A DNA stretch of 64,000 nt from Bolinopsis microptera (taxonomy: Eukaryota; Ctenophora; Tentaculata; Lobata; Bolinopsidae): assembly GCF_026151205.1 (NCBI RefSeq), contig NC_087075.1:14645628-14709627 (forward strand), read 5' to 3'. How positions within the stretch are numbered: the first letter of the stretch is position 1; each line of letters opens with the position of its first letter. Shown here piece after piece: positions 42,673-56,024 of this stretch. Position numbers and translations under genes: made by a program. The notes beneath the pieces were generated by a model, which searched no databases, was not told the origin of the DNA, and was given only the letters and a program-made list of their open reading frames with translations.

Positions 42673-45600
42673 TTCTTACCCTGCCTCTCCTTTATTATAA
42701 TATTGTCCCTCTTATTTCTGTTTTCTTACCCTGCCTCTCCTATATAATAGTGTCCCTTTTATTTCTGTTTTCTTACCCTGCCTCTCCTATATTATAATAT
42801 TGTCCCTCTTATTTCTGTTTTCTTACCCTGCCTCTCCTATATTATAATATTGTCCCTCTTATTTCTGTTTTCTTACCCTGCCTCTCCTATATTATAATAT
42901 TGTCCCTCTTATTTCTGTTTTCTTACCCTGCCTCTCCTATATTATAATATTGTCCCTCTTATTTCTGTTTTCTTACCCTGCCTCTCCTATATAATATTGT
43001 CCCTCTTATTTCTGTTTTCTTACCCTGCCTCTCCTATATTATAATACTGTCCCTCTTATTTCTGTTTTCTTACCCTGCCTCTCCTATATAATATTGTCCC
43101 TCTTATTTCTGTTTTCTTACCCTGCCTCTCCTATATTATAATACTGTCCCTCTTATTTCTGTTTTCTTACCCTGCCTCTCCTATATTATAATACTGTCCC
43201 TCTTATTTCTGTTTTCTTACCCTGCCTCTCCTATATAATATTGTCCCTCTTATTTCTGTTTTCTTACCCTGCCTCTCCTATATTATATTGTCCCTCTTAT
43301 TTCTGTTTTCTTACCCTGCCTCTCCTATATAATATTGTCCCTCTTATTTCTGTTTTCTTACCCTGCCTCACCTATATTATAATATTGTCCCTCTTATTTC
43401 TGTTTTCTTACCCTGCCTCTCCTATATAATATTGTCCCTCTTATTTCTGTTTTCTTACCCTGCCTCTCCTATATTATAATATTGTCCCTCTTATTTCTGT
43501 TTTCTAACCCTGCCTCTCCTATATTATAATATTGTCCCTCTTATTCCTGTTTTCTTACCCTGCCTCTCCTATATTATAATATTGTCCCTCTTATTTCTGT
43601 TTTCTTACCCTGCCTCTCCTATATTATAATATTGTCCCTAGATTATTTCTGTTTTCTTACCCTGCCCCTCCTATATTATAATATTGTCCCTCTTATTTCT
43701 GTTTTCTTACCCTGCCTCTCCTATATTATAATATTGTCCCTCTTATTTCTGTTTTCTTACCCTGCCTCTCCTATATTATAATATTGTCCCTTTTATTCCT
43801 GTTTTCTTACCCTGCCTCTCCTATATTATAATATTGTCCCTCTTATTTCTGTTTTCTTACCCTGCCTCTCCTATATTATAATATTGTCCCTCTTATTTCT
43901 GTTTTCTTACCCTGCCTCTCCTATATTATAATATTGTCCCTCTTATTTCTGTTTTCTTACCCTGCTCCTCCTATATTATAATATTGTCCCTCTTATTTCT
44001 GTTTTCTTACCCTGCCTCTCCTATATTATAATATTGTCCCTCTTATTTCTGTTTTCTTACCCTGCCTCTCCTATATATAATATTGTCCCTCTTATTTCTG
44101 TTTTCTTACCCTGCCTCTCCTATATTATAATATTGTCCCTCTTATTTCTGTTTTCTTACCCTGCCTCTCCTATATTATAATATTGTCCCTCTTATTTCTG
44201 TTTTCTTACCCTGCCTCTCCTATATTATAATATTGTCCCTCTTATTTCTGTTTTCTTACCCTGCCTCTCCTATATTATAATATTGTCCCTCTTATTTCTG
44301 TTTTCTTACCCTGCCTCTCCTATATTATAATATTGTCCCTCTTATTTCTGTTTTCTTACCCTGCCCCTCCTATATTATAATATTGTCCCTCTTATTTCTG
44401 TTTTCTTACCCTGCCTCTCCTATATTATAATATTGTCCCTCTTATTTCTGTTTTCTTACCCTGCCTCTCCTATATTATAATATTGTCCCTCTTATTTCTG
44501 TTTTCTTACCCTGCCCCTCCTATATTATAATATTGTCCCTCTTATTTCTGTTTTCTTACCCTGCCCCTCCTATATTATAATATTGTCCCTCTTATTTCTG
44601 TTTTCTTACCCTGCCTCTCCTATATTATAATATTGTCCCTCTTATTTCTGTTTTCTTACCCTGCCTCTCCTATATTATAATATTGTCCCTCTTATTTCTG
44701 TTTTCTTACCCTGCCCCTCCTATATTATAATATTGTCCCTCTTATTTCTGTTTTCTTACCCTGCCTCTCCTATATTATAATATTGTCCCTCTTATTTCTG
44801 TTTTCTTACCCTGCCTCTCCTATATTATAATATTGTCCCTCTTATTTCTGTTTTCTTACCCTGCCCCTCCTATATTATAATATTGTCCCTCTTATTTCTG
44901 TTTTCTTACCCTGCCTCTCCTATATTATAATATTGTCCCTCTTATTTCTGTTTTCTTACCCTGCCTCTCCTATATTATAATATTGTCCCTCTTATTTCTG
45001 TTTTCTTACCCTGCCTCTCCTATATATAATATTGTCCCTCTTATTTCTGTTTTCTTACCCTGCCTCTCCTATATTATAATATTGTCCCTCTTATTTCTGT
45101 TTTCTTACCCTGCTCCTCCTATATTATAATATTGTCCCTCTTATTTCTGTTTTCTTACCCTGCCTCTCCTATATTATAATATTGTCCCTCTTATTTCTGT
45201 TTTCTTACCCTGCCTCTCCTGTATTATAATATTGTCCCTCTTATTTCTGTTTTCTTACCCTGCCTCTCCTATATAATATTGTCCCTCTTATTTCTGTTTT
45301 CTTACCCTGCCTCTCCTATATTATAATGTTGTCCCTCTTATTTCTGTTTTCTTACCCTGCCTCTCCTATATTATAATATTGTCCCTCTTATTTCTGTTTT
45401 CTTACCCTGCCTCTCCTATATAATATTGTCCCTCTTATTTCTGTTTTCTTACCCTGCCTCTCCTATATTATAATATTGTCCCTCTTATTTCTGTTTTCTT
45501 ACCCTGCCTCTCCTATATTATAATATTGTCCCTCTTATTTCTGTTTTCTTACCCTGCTCCTCCTATATTATAATATTGTCCCTCTTATTTCTGTTTTCTT

Positions 45601-45991
45601 ACCCTGCCTCTCCTATATTATAATATTGTCCCTCTTATTTCTGTTTTCTTACCCTGCCTCTCCTGTATTATAATATTGTCCCTCTTATTTCTGTTTTCTT
45701 ACCCTGCCTCTCCTATATAATATTGTCCCTCTTATTTCTGTTTTCTTACCCTGCCTCTCCTATATTATAATGTTGTCCCTCTTATTTCTGTTTTCTTACC
45801 CTGCCTCTCCTATATAATATTGTCCCTCTTATTTCTGTTTTCTTACCCTGCCTCTCCTGTATTATAATATTGTCCCTCTTATTTCTGTTTGCTTACCCTG
45901 CCTCTCCTATATAATATATTGTCCCTCTTATTTCTGTTTTCTTACCCTGCCTCTCCTATATTATATTGTCCCTTTTATTTCTGTTTTCTTT
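42673..45991 (+). repeat. 50-bp satellite, about 66 copies
   Basis: The unit is TCTTACCCTGCCTCTCCTAT, then ATTATAATATTGTCCCTCTT and ATTTCTGTTT. Variants delete ATTA (TATATAATATTG) or change CTCTCC to CCCTCC or TCCTCC. Blocks of variants recur in the same order (about 44980-45260 and 45550-45720), indicating higher-order duplication. Confidence 0.96.
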
Positions 45992-48394
45992 GTCAGTATC
46001 TTCTTATCGTACTATAAATACTTGAGTTTATTTATTCTTTGTCAATATAGTTGCTGAAAGTTATTTCTTTAATAACTCTAGAGGCAGGACACGCACGAAT
46101 GTTTTTATTTGAATTTATACAATATTTTTGCTTAATAATAAAGTTAAAATGTATCCCCATCTCTTAAAATCTTTGCAGTATCTTGTGCTGTTATTTTGTA
46201 TTCGTTCTTGGCTTACATCGTAGCAATTTACCTGCAGCAATACAACTGATATTCACATCTTTTAATGATTAACATATCCTAATCCCATCATGGCTGTAAA
46301 ATCGTTCGCTGCACGTGACTAAATCACGTGACCAAAACACACATTCTGATCATGCCGCATAAAATATCTACTTTATTCCCCGGCTGTAACTACATGATAT
46401 ATAACAGTTATTGGAATGTTGTACACCTACCACAGTGTACACAATTATTTAATATACTCCTAGTGGAATGTTTATACACGATGTATACACACTTACCAAC
46501 ATCTCACTGCTCACTATATTATATGTTTCTAAATTTACAAGCCTTAATGACTGTTACGTATGATGAAGATGAAGAATGTAGTGTGTATTGAGATTATGTG
46601 TGCACGTTACGTATATGTACGATATGTCTTACACGCTAAACTAAATAGTTAGATGTTGATGCAGTAAATAGTGGTGCTGAATTGTAAACAGGAAAAGCTT
46701 GTTCTAATTTCACGAGCAGCACCAGTCGTGAGATATATAATCTGAGCCGAGAAATTTATGTATAAGTTGGAGAATCTTCTATTGTATTCGGTGTTAATTC
46801 TCTTAGAAATTTTACATTAATATGCACTTATATTCATGGACTCAGAAGGCCATACAAATTTTGAATTGATGTAATGTAGGGGTCATACCATACTATATTT
46901 CATATATATTTAATTTGCATACTACGTTACATAACACAACACAAGTTTAGTGCCACGCCTTTAGTTTATGTTACTATAGCCGGCTGCGTGTGAACTGGTG
47001 CAAGTTCTTGTGATTAGTTATCCATTGTCAAAGACCATATTTGTTGTAAGTACTTTTGTAACTGTCAATTATGAGCACATTTGAGCCAATCACCCCATAG
47101 TAATGGCATTACCTGCCACTTTCCGTTGCACGCGAGATTGGCAATTCGTCAGGGTCTACATTAGGTTGTGAGCATTGTTGTTTTACGCGCACTGCTGCGC
47201 GCGATCTGCGCGCTTGTTTGTCTGGCGATATAATTATCAGATCAGCCATCAGATCACGCACATCTATCTCCTTGTCATCTCCATTCTGATAGATTTCTCA
47301 CAAGTAATGCGCAGGTAGGGCGCAGGGTCAAGAGAAAATTTCTTCAATTACTGAACGAATAGTCATTAATAACTGTCTAATTTCATGGGTATATCAGCAC
47401 AATATCACTACAAATATTCACTAGCCCGGCAAATTGTTGGTTGCATGAAACTCGGATTGGCTTAACTCTTTTGCTTTACTTGTATTGTATTTTGGGTCTA
47501 ACGATTTTTCAATCGCGGTATCTTTCACGCTGTCCCAAACGCAGTCCTTCAACCTTGTATCTCAAGCTGATTCTGCTGGAATTTGATTTTATTCACTTTC
47601 TGTCAACTGACGGTGACCTCAGCGTGTCGAAAGCCTTTATTATTGAATATTTCGGTAATTTATGCTTCTCTTTTACAAGTCTTATGATTTTACTCTAGTT
47701 TAATGTACATTTATAGGATTGCAAGCTATAATGAACGCCTTTATTATGAACCTTCGTATGAATTACCTGATTTTCAGATGGCACAATTCTTTGCTTAATT
47801 TATTGGATTTATTTCACTGCATGGTGTTATGTCCAACAACTCGCTGAACGTGTGAGATTTAATATCTGTTTGTGCATCGCCTCCCCCGAATCAAATCAAC
47901 ACTTGTTTTTCAAAAACACCTCCCCTGACGTCATGACGTGGTTTCAAGGCTGTGTCTACCTGATTTCCCCTACTTTTCCCTTAACTTTCGGTATACCTAA
48001 AAACTTTAATTGCATTTATGTACTGAGTACTGCTAAGATCTACTAATAACCGGTGCATATCCAGTAACGTCACACATTCCATCATGGAAAACACATTCAA
48101 CAAAAAATGTGGAAAAAAAGAAGTGAAAACGCCTAATTAAACTAGCTGAGGTATCGTCTCAGATCTGGTCGTCACATACAGAAGAATTATTTGCAACCGT
48201 GCGTGACCGAGCCGTTAACGTCATCAATACCAAGAATAGCAGTGTCCAGCACATTATTATAAAGGAAGAATATAGCGGTGTTGTTTTTATCTACATGACA
48301 CTTATTACAGAGACTTATTACAGAATTTCTGTTCGTGATGTGCTAGCAGTCGTAAATTAGTTTAAACTTATTTTCCTTGCGTCATACAACCGAC
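45992..48394. other. Intergenic, no gene recognised
   Basis: AT-rich; frames under 90 codons without domains. A pair of CACGTGA motifs is at 46314-46332 and a GC-rich CpG patch near 47185-47215. Confidence 0.5.
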
Positions 48395-50242
48395 AGAAAT
48401 ATGTTCATGCAGCTCATTGATCAGAAAAGTGTCTGCCTGTTACCTGGTTACCTGGTTACCTGGTTACTTGGTTACCTGGTTACCTGGTTACCTGGTTACC
48501 TGGTTACCTGGTTACCTGGTTACTTAGTTACCTGGTTAATTGGTTACCTGGTTACTTGGTTACCTGGTTAATTGGTTACTTAGTTACCTGGTTACCTGGT
48601 TAACTGGTTACTTGGTTACCTGGTTACCTGGTTACTTGGTTACCTGGTTACTTGGTTACCTGGTTACCTGGTTACCTGGTTACTTAGTTAATTGGTTACC
48701 TGGTTACTTGGTTACCTGGTTAATTGGTTACTTAGTTACCTGGTTACCTAGTAACCTGGTTACCTGGTTACCTGGTTACTTAGTTACCTGGTTACCTGGT
48801 TACTTAGTAACCTGGTTACCTGGTTACCTGGTTACCTGGTTACTTAGTTACCTGGTTACCTGGTTACTTAGTTACCTGGTTACCTGGTTACTTAGTAACC
48901 TGGTTACCTGGTTACCTGGTTACCTGGTTACTTAGTAACCTGGTTAATTGGTTACCTGGTTACCTGGTTACCTGGTTACCTGGTTACTTGGTTACCTGGT
49001 TAATTGGTTACCTGGTTACCTGGTTACCTGGTTACCTGGTTACCTGGTTACCTGGTTACCTGGTTACTTAGTTACCTGGTTAATTGGTTACCTGGTTACT
49101 TAGTTACCTGGTTACTTAGTTACCTGGTTAATTGGTTACCTGGTTACCTGGTTACCTGGTTACCTGGTTACTTAGTTACCTGGTTAATTGGTTACCTGGT
49201 TACCTGGTTACTTAGTTACCTGGTTAATTGGTTACCTGGTTACTTAGTTACCTGGTTACTTAGTTACCTGGTTAATTGGTTACCTGGTTACCTGGTTACC
49301 TGGTTACTTAGTTACCTGGTTAATTGGTTACCTGGTTACTTGGTTACCTGGCTACTTAGTTACCTGGTTACTTAGTTACCTGGTTAATTGGTTTCCTGGT
49401 TACCTGGTTAATTGGTTACTAAGTTACCTGGTTACCTGGTTACTTAGTTACCTGGTTAATTGGTTACTTAGTTACCTGGTTACCTGGTTACTTAGTTACC
49501 TGGTTAATTGGTTACCTGGTTACTTGGTTACCTGGTTACCTGGTTACTTAGTTACCTGGTTAATTGGTTATGGTTACCTGGTTACCTGGTTACCTGGTTA
49601 CCTGGTTACCTGGTTACCTGGTTACTTAGTTACCTGGTTACTTGGTTACTTAGTTACCTGGTTACCTGGTTACTTAGTTACCTGGTTAATTGGTTACCTG
49701 GTTACCTGGTTACCTGGTTACCTGGTTACCTGGTTACCTGGTTACTTAGTTACCTGGTTAATTGGTTACCTGGTTAATTGGTTACCTGGTTACCTGGTTA
49801 CCTGGTTACTTAGTTATCTGGTTACTTGGTTACCTGGTTACCTGGTTACTTAGTTACCTGGTTAATTGGTTACCTGGTTACCTGGTTACCTGGTTACTTG
49901 GTTACCTGGTTACCTGGTTACCTGGTTACCTGGTTACCTGGTTACTTAGTTACCTGGTTACTTGGTTACCTGGTTACTTGGTTACTTGGTTACCTGGTTA
50001 CCTGGTTACCTGGTTACTTAGTTACCTGGTTACTTGGTTACCTGGTTCCCTGGTTACTTGGTTACCTGGTTACCTGGTTACCTGGTTACCTGGTTACTTG
50101 GTTACCTGGTTACCTGGTTACCTGGTTACCTGGTTACCTGGTTACTTGGTTACCTGGTTACTTGGTTACCTGGTTACTTGGTTACCTGGTTACTTAGAAA
50201 TATGTTCATGCATCTCATTTATCAGAAAGGTGTCTGCATGTA
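48395..50242 (+). repeat. 8-bp satellite (TTACCTGG) with 45-bp direct repeats at its ends
   Basis: About 220 copies of TTACCTGG with variants TTACTTGG, TTACTTAG and TTAATTGG between 48440 and 50197. Sequences just outside match each other: AGAAATATGTTCATGCAGCT... at 48395-48441 and the same with a few changes at 50196-50242. Confidence 0.95.
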
Positions 50243-50984
50243 CTCTACAGACGACTAAACACAAGCAGGTGGAGGCGGTGTCATCACGCACACAATCTTT
50301 ATTCGTTCTTACTTTTCTACACTTTGTTTTAAGTGGTGTAGTGACTCATGAGGTTTCGTGACAGTTTCTCTTCGAATGATTTGAGTGAGAGGAAATTTGA
50401 CAGATATCTGTTTAGATTAGTCTGTAACGTATTTGTTTTAAATCCGTGGAACTCTATGTAAGGGAATATGATCCACAAAAGTTAAATTCAAGACAAGAAC
50501 TCCATCTCTCACGTTACCAACGTCTTTATATTCCTTACCTATATTTGCCCTAATTTCTACAAAACTTCATCGTTGCTTTATCATGAAGGGATCATGTTAA
50601 TCTCAGCAATAACTTGCTAACTCTTCAAACATGAATTTATTGGTGGCTACTTTATATACGACAGTCGACAGTCGACCTAAAGTTAAAAGCACCGTTAAAA
50701 TTTCCTACATTCTATAGCTCAATACGATTAATAATCATATAAAATGTTGGATTATGCCATTTAAAATTCTAATTTATTAGGTCCTCCCTCCCTCCGACAA
50801 GAACTCCAGTTCGCGACTGTTAATTTCGTGTAGATTAATACTTTGACACTAGTCGGACATATACGTAATTTACACTTAAATCTTTTCACAGGGGGCTGAT
50901 AGTATATCGGGTCATGCTTACTCGTTTTCAGACTGACACTGCATGTAATAACATTCTACCCAAAAGTTCAGACATGAGTCATGA
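50243..50984. other. Intergenic, no gene recognised
   Basis: AT-rich; no domain-bearing frame, no strong repeat. Confidence 0.5.
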
Positions 50985-52302
50985 CCCCCCTAGTTGCTAC
51001 CACTCTCAAACCCCCCAGAGAGGGGACCCCTAGTTGCTACCACTCTCAAACCCCCGAGAGAGGGGTCCCTAGTTGCTACCACTCTCAAACCCCCCAGAGA
51101 GGGGACCCCTAGTTGCTACCACTCTCAAACCCCCGAGAGGGGACCCCTTAGTTGCTACCACTCTAAAACCCCCGAGAGGGGACCCCTTAGTTGCTACCAC
51201 TCTAAAACCCCCAGAGAGGGGACCCCCTAGTTGCTACCACTCTAAAACCCCCGAGAGGGGACCCCTTAGTTGCTACCACTCTAAAACCCCCGAGAGGGGA
51301 CCCCTAGTTGCTACCACTCTAAAACCCCCGAGAGGGGACCCCTTAGTTGCTACCACTCTAAAACCCCCGAGAGGGGACCCCTTAGTTGCTACCACTCTAA
51401 AACCCCCGAGAGGGGACCCCTTAGTTGCTACCACTCTAAAACCCCCGAGAGGGGACCCCTAGTTGCTACCACTCTAAAACCCCCAGAGAGGGGACCCCCT
51501 AGTTGCTACCACTCTAAAACCCCCGAGAGGGGACCCCTTAGTTGCTACCACTCTAAAACCCCCGAGAGGGGACCCCTTAGTTGCTACCACTCTAAAACCC
51601 CCGAGAGGGGACCCCTTAGTTGCTACCACTCTAAAACCCCCGAGAGGGGACCCCTTAGTTGCTACCACTCTAAAACCCCCGAGAGGGGACCCCTTAGTTG
51701 CTACCACTCTAAAACCCCCGAGAGGGGACCCCTAGTTGCTACCACTCTCAAACCCCCGAGAGGGGACCCCTTAGTTGCTACCACTCTAAAACCCCCAGAG
51801 AGGGGACCCCCTAGTTGCTACCACTCTCAAACCCCCGAGAGAGGGGTCCCTAGTTGCTACCACTCTCAAACCCCCCAGAGAGGGTCCCTAGTTGCTACCA
51901 CTCTAAAACCCCCCAGAGAGGGGTCCCTAGTTGCTACCACTCTCAAACCCCCCAGAGAGGGGACCCCTAGTTGCTACCACTCTCAAACCCCCGAGAGGGG
52001 ACCCCTTAGTTGCTACCACTCTCAAACCCCCCAGAGAGGGGTCCCTAGTTACTACTACTCTAAAACCCCCCAGAGAGGGTCCCTAGTTGCTACCACTCTC
52101 AAACCCCCCAGAGAGGGGTCCCTAGTTGCTACCACTCTCAAACCCCCCAGAGAGGGGTCCCTAGTTGCTACCTTTCTAAAACCCCCCAGAGAGGGGTTCC
52201 TAGTTGCTACCACTCTAAAACCCCCCAGAGAGGGGTCCCTAGTTGCTACCATTCTAAAACCCCCCAGAGAGGGGTCCCTAGTTGCTACCACTCTAAAACC
52301 CC
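50985..52302 (+). repeat. 38-39-bp satellite, left block
   Basis: Units contain AGTTGCTACCACTCTAAAAC and CCCCCGAGAGGGGACCCCT. It lacks stops in most frames, hence long frames on both strands. A variant order found at about 51480-52260 is repeated at 56905-57690. Confidence 0.95.
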
Positions 52303-52547
52303 GGGGGGAATGCAACGTCAATTAATGTCAGTATTCCATAAAAACCCCAAACTGACATTGACATTAATTGACATTAATTGACATTAATTGACATTAATTG
52401 ACATTAATTGACATTAATATGTCTTGAAATTTGAGATTATCATTATTCGATAAATATTCAAGATATTCACGTCTATGTAAGACGTAAGTTAGACCGGTTC
52501 AAAAAAACAAAATGTCCTTGAATAATTATGAGTATAGGAGTATGTTC

Positions 52548-52697
52548 TGTTAACCTTGAGTGTTGGTACCAGTAACTACACCGTTGTTATATGAAAGGTA
52601 GTAATGAATCGTATCAAGTCATACAGTATCAAGTCATACGCTTATATACAGCAAAGCCCTGGGAAATACATAATTAGTGATATAAAGCAACTTAACA
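52548..52697 (-). repeat. 3' LTR of the copia-like element
   Basis: Starts TGTTAACCTTGAGTG and ends AACTTAACA. A purine-rich stretch on the element strand (GAAAGGGGTAAG) lies just inside it as the likely polypurine tract. Confidence 0.88.
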
Positions 52698-52902
52698 ATC
52701 TTACCCCTTTCAAACTACAAACAAAAGCTTAGGATAAAAATCGAGGTGATAGTAATAATTTAAATAGTCAATATAAAACTTCATTTTTAAAACAAGGGTG
52801 AGATGAAACTCTGGGGGTTCATGTAAAACAACGAATGAGATCTAACAATAGACCCATAAAAAACACCGGGGGGTAAAATCTATCAAATACACGATAAATT
52901 AA

Positions 52903-55310
52903 TTATCGAAATCTTAAAACTCCAGTATCCAAAACTTCAAGTATTAAATTTGTCGGTGCCCCAGCTTTGGTGAATACGTTTGCAACTTGCAGTTTATTAG
53001 ATATCCAATGAACATCAATATTATCTAATTTAACAGTTTCTTTTAAACATTCTATTTCATGCCTAAGTCTCTTATCCTCATTCAGTTTATTACTAACAAT
53101 GGAATCACACAAAGTTTGACTATCAACATAACATTCAATTTTAATATCCTCAATGTTGAGTAGCTGTGATGTCATTCTGCGAAGGAAGATGCAGGAGTCA
53201 ATTGCTTCAAGGAGTGCATAGGTTTCTGCAAACAAGGTGCTTCTTACAATTCGCTTTAACTTCTTTGAGCACCATATCAAAGGAGTGGCAAACTGGCTAT
53301 CATCCGACTTAATGAACACTACATATCCACCCTGTGAAGCTCCATTGTAGAGGTTTTTGTGTGAGGCATCACTAAAGAGGATAAACTTCAGATTTTTCAG
53401 ATTCCCAAGTGAGTGATGTTTGATACAGACATGCTTTCTCTTTAGCCTTTCTATGACCTGATTACAGTCATGAAAGTCCTTCACAGTGGCATCTTTGATC
53501 CCTGTGCTGGTGACACAAACCTGAAAAGACACATCAGGCCTAGAGTGGTTGGATACCCAAAGGATCTGGCCCAGCTTAGACTTAAGAGTATTCTTCTCAT
53601 CACTGGAGAGGTCCCTGGTTTTAAGGGCGCCACCTGGTATATCAATGGGACAAAGCTTTTCAATATACTTCTTCTGATCCATCTCAATATAGTCAGCCTT
53701 TTGACGAATTTCTAGCCCAAGGTAAGTGAAAGCAGATTTTTCTTCAATCTTTATGAGGAATTCAGATTTTACTTTTGTCATTACTTCTTCAAGAAACTTC
53801 GCTGATCCAGCAAACATGAAATCGTCGACATGCAAGGCAAGAACCCCTTCAAGGTCTCCATCCTTTCTCCAGTAAAACACAGCAGGGTCTTTCGATTTCA
53901 CACCATCAAGATCAATTAAACAATCAGCAGCTCGCTGATACCACTTAAGACTGGCGTCCACTAGCCCATAGACACACTTTTTTAACTTCCATATTACCTC
54001 TGAGGCAACTTTTGCTTCTTTAGGAGGTTTCATGTACACAGGTCTCATCATGTCGTTCCCTTGCAAGAAAGCAGACTTAATGTCTAATGCTTGTACAATC
54101 CAATTCTTTCCGGCAATGATGGCAAGAAGCAAACGAAGACTCTCTTTGCAACAAGTAGGGGAATTACTCAGGATGGACGATGTATCCTCAAGAAATCCCC
54201 GAGCAACTAGTCTAGCCTTTTTGGTATCGCCATTCTGTTTACATACCCAAGTACTTGTGATAATTTTTCTAGCATCTAGCTCTTCTATCTGAACTTCTTC
54301 ATACACCTTGTTAGTTACCCACGAACTCAGTTCTAACTGCTTTTCAGTTGCATAGTCATCCAATTGAACAGCATAGACATCTTCAATTGGGTCGAAATCA
54401 AAATCATCACCTTCATCTTTGTTCAGTACAGTGAAGTCATCAATGGTAGATACATCTATAGATATGACTTCATCTGTCTCTTTAACATGAACATTGTACC
54501 AGTTCTTATGTTTACCATTAGCCCTCCCTCCTCTTGACAATACAACAGCCTCATACTGTGTCCCATCATCAACAAAGATTATTGTTGAGCCTCTCTTAAT
54601 GGCAGTTGGCTTGTCAATTCTTTGATCCTGCTTAGTACTGACTGTGTTGTTATCTAACTCAGCAATTTCAGGCAAACTTGTAGGTGACTCAGCTTCGATC
54701 TCAGCTGGATAATTAACTTCAGCTACAGGGTTTGTAGAAGGCTCTACTTCAACTTCTTGGACTGGAACATCATCACTAGAACAGTCAAGACCTGGTATTC
54801 TAAGTACACTTGCCTCTTTGATAGACTCAACATCCTGAATTGGACCATTTGTACTATCAGATTTATATTTATAGGGAACCTGGTCCTTCACAAGAGAGAT
54901 CCTGCTCTGATGTACTCTTGTTACAAAGCTTCCTTGACGAAGAAATACCACTGTACTATCTTGTCCTATTACCGTTGCAGGGCCCTTCCACTTGTCTGAT
55001 CCCACAGCTTTGTAGTAAACTTTACTTCCAAAGGTTATGGGTGTTGTGTAAGTTCTCAGTGGCTTCTTCAAAGCCTTCATTATCCTATTGGAGCTTTCAC
55101 AGCTTAGAAACATCCTTCTAGAAGCGTTCATTGCATTAATATGACTAGCGACTACTTTACTTGAAGTTTCATTCTCAAGAGCAGGTGGACTTGAGTTGAG
55201 GACATTGGGCAGGTATGTTTGTGTCCCAAACATGAGCTGATTGGGTGAGAAACCCGCAACAGTACTGAGTGAGTTCTTTGCACTACACGCCCCCTTGTGT
55301 CTCCTGAGTC
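52903..55310 (-). CDS. Copia-type pol remnant: integrase tail, reverse transcriptase, RNase H
   Basis: The frame runs from the deletion junction near 55310 (first Met 55233) to 52903, 776 codons from that Met. It opens with the integrase C-terminal tail (NSLSTVAGFSPNQLMFGTQT), a linker, then copia RT: SSWVTNKVYEEVQIEEL, LVARGF, ALDIKSAFLQG (first catalytic Asp), KKCVYGLVDASLKWY and LHVDDFMFAG (Asp pair). The connection SRPDVSFQV is followed by RNase H (FSDASHKN, TLFAETYALLEAID, HWISNKLQVANVFTKAG). All RT catalytic residues appear present and there is no internal stop. Protease and the integrase zinc and DDE regions are absent, so the copy could move only if these are supplied in trans. Minus strand, nested in the DNA transposon at 52303-56591. 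Confidence 0.92.
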
Positions 55311-55853
55311 CTGCTTAATTTTGATATCATTTGATCCACATGTGCTGGTTTTTCCACCCAAGATACGTTTGATGACAGACTGCATTGAGTCATATTTAAT
55401 ATCAGTGCAAGCAGTCATGATCATTTTCTGTTCATCAGCACTCAGATCCATGGACCTCATCAATTTGAAAGCAAGCACATTATCAGGATAAGTAATGTCA
55501 ATAGCTTTAGCTTGTTTCATAGCACGGTCAAAACGAATCATGAAGTCTGCGACTTCTTCATCTTGATTTCTTCTTATATCTTCAAAAATAACATACCTTT
55601 CATAGGCCATATCATTTTTGTCTTTCTCAAACACCTTGTCTAGATGTGTGATTAAAAGTTCCAAACCATTGTCTTTGACCATATCTTCTAGAGACATTTC
55701 AATTGCAACAGTTTTGTAGTCTCCACCCAAGACCCCAATAACCGTAGGAGCTTGTTTCTTCACCGCGCCATCTGTCCCTAACTCCCAGATTTTTATCTCC
55801 TTTTTCCATGCTCCATAATCCTCACCAATCCTAGGAGGGCTTTGCTTTGACAT
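55290..55853 (-). CDS. Copia-type gag, truncated at an internal deletion
   Basis: Starts at MSKQSPPRIGEDYGAWKKEI (ATG at 55853, 21 nt inside the 5' LTR edge) and follows the copia gag pattern: WKKEIKIWE, AYERYVIFEDIRRNQDEEVA with DFMIRFDRAM, and the end of the domain near VIKRILGG. After KIKQDSGDTRG the sequence jumps directly into the integrase tail in another frame (junction about 55290-55315). The gag zinc knuckle and everything to mid-integrase are gone. In the gag frame the reading continues as nonsense to 55152. Confidence 0.85.
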
Positions 55854-55874
55854 TTTCACACTTCCTGCAACCAC

Positions 55875-56024
55875 TGTCAATCTTGAGTGTTGGTACCAGT
55901 AACTACACCGTTGTTATATGAAAGGTAGTAATGAATCGTATCAAGTCATACAGTATCAAGTCATACGCTTATATACAGCAAAGCCCTGGGAAATACATAA
56001 TTAGTGATATAAAGCAACTCAACA
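55875..56024 (-). repeat. 5' LTR of the copia-like element
   Basis: Starts TGTCAATCTTGAGTG and ends AACTCAACA on the + strand. The primer-binding site would be the adjoining TGGTTGCAGGAAG on the element strand; the matching tRNA was not determined. Confidence 0.88.

Larger units (their letters stand above)
52548..56024 (-). mobile_element. Copia-like LTR retrotransposon, internally deleted
   Basis: Two 150-bp LTRs (52548-52697 and 55875-56024), TG...CA ended, differ at three positions, all C/T. A 5-bp duplication TGTTC flanks the element (52543-52547 and 56025-56029). The internal region is 3.18 kb and encodes gag and RT-RNaseH, but protease and the integrase core are missing. Few LTR differences suggest a recent insertion. 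Confidence 0.93.

Noticed and set aside
53481-53687. Small frames inside the copia-like pol region on either strand
   Set aside because: Shadows of the RT-RNaseH reading frame.
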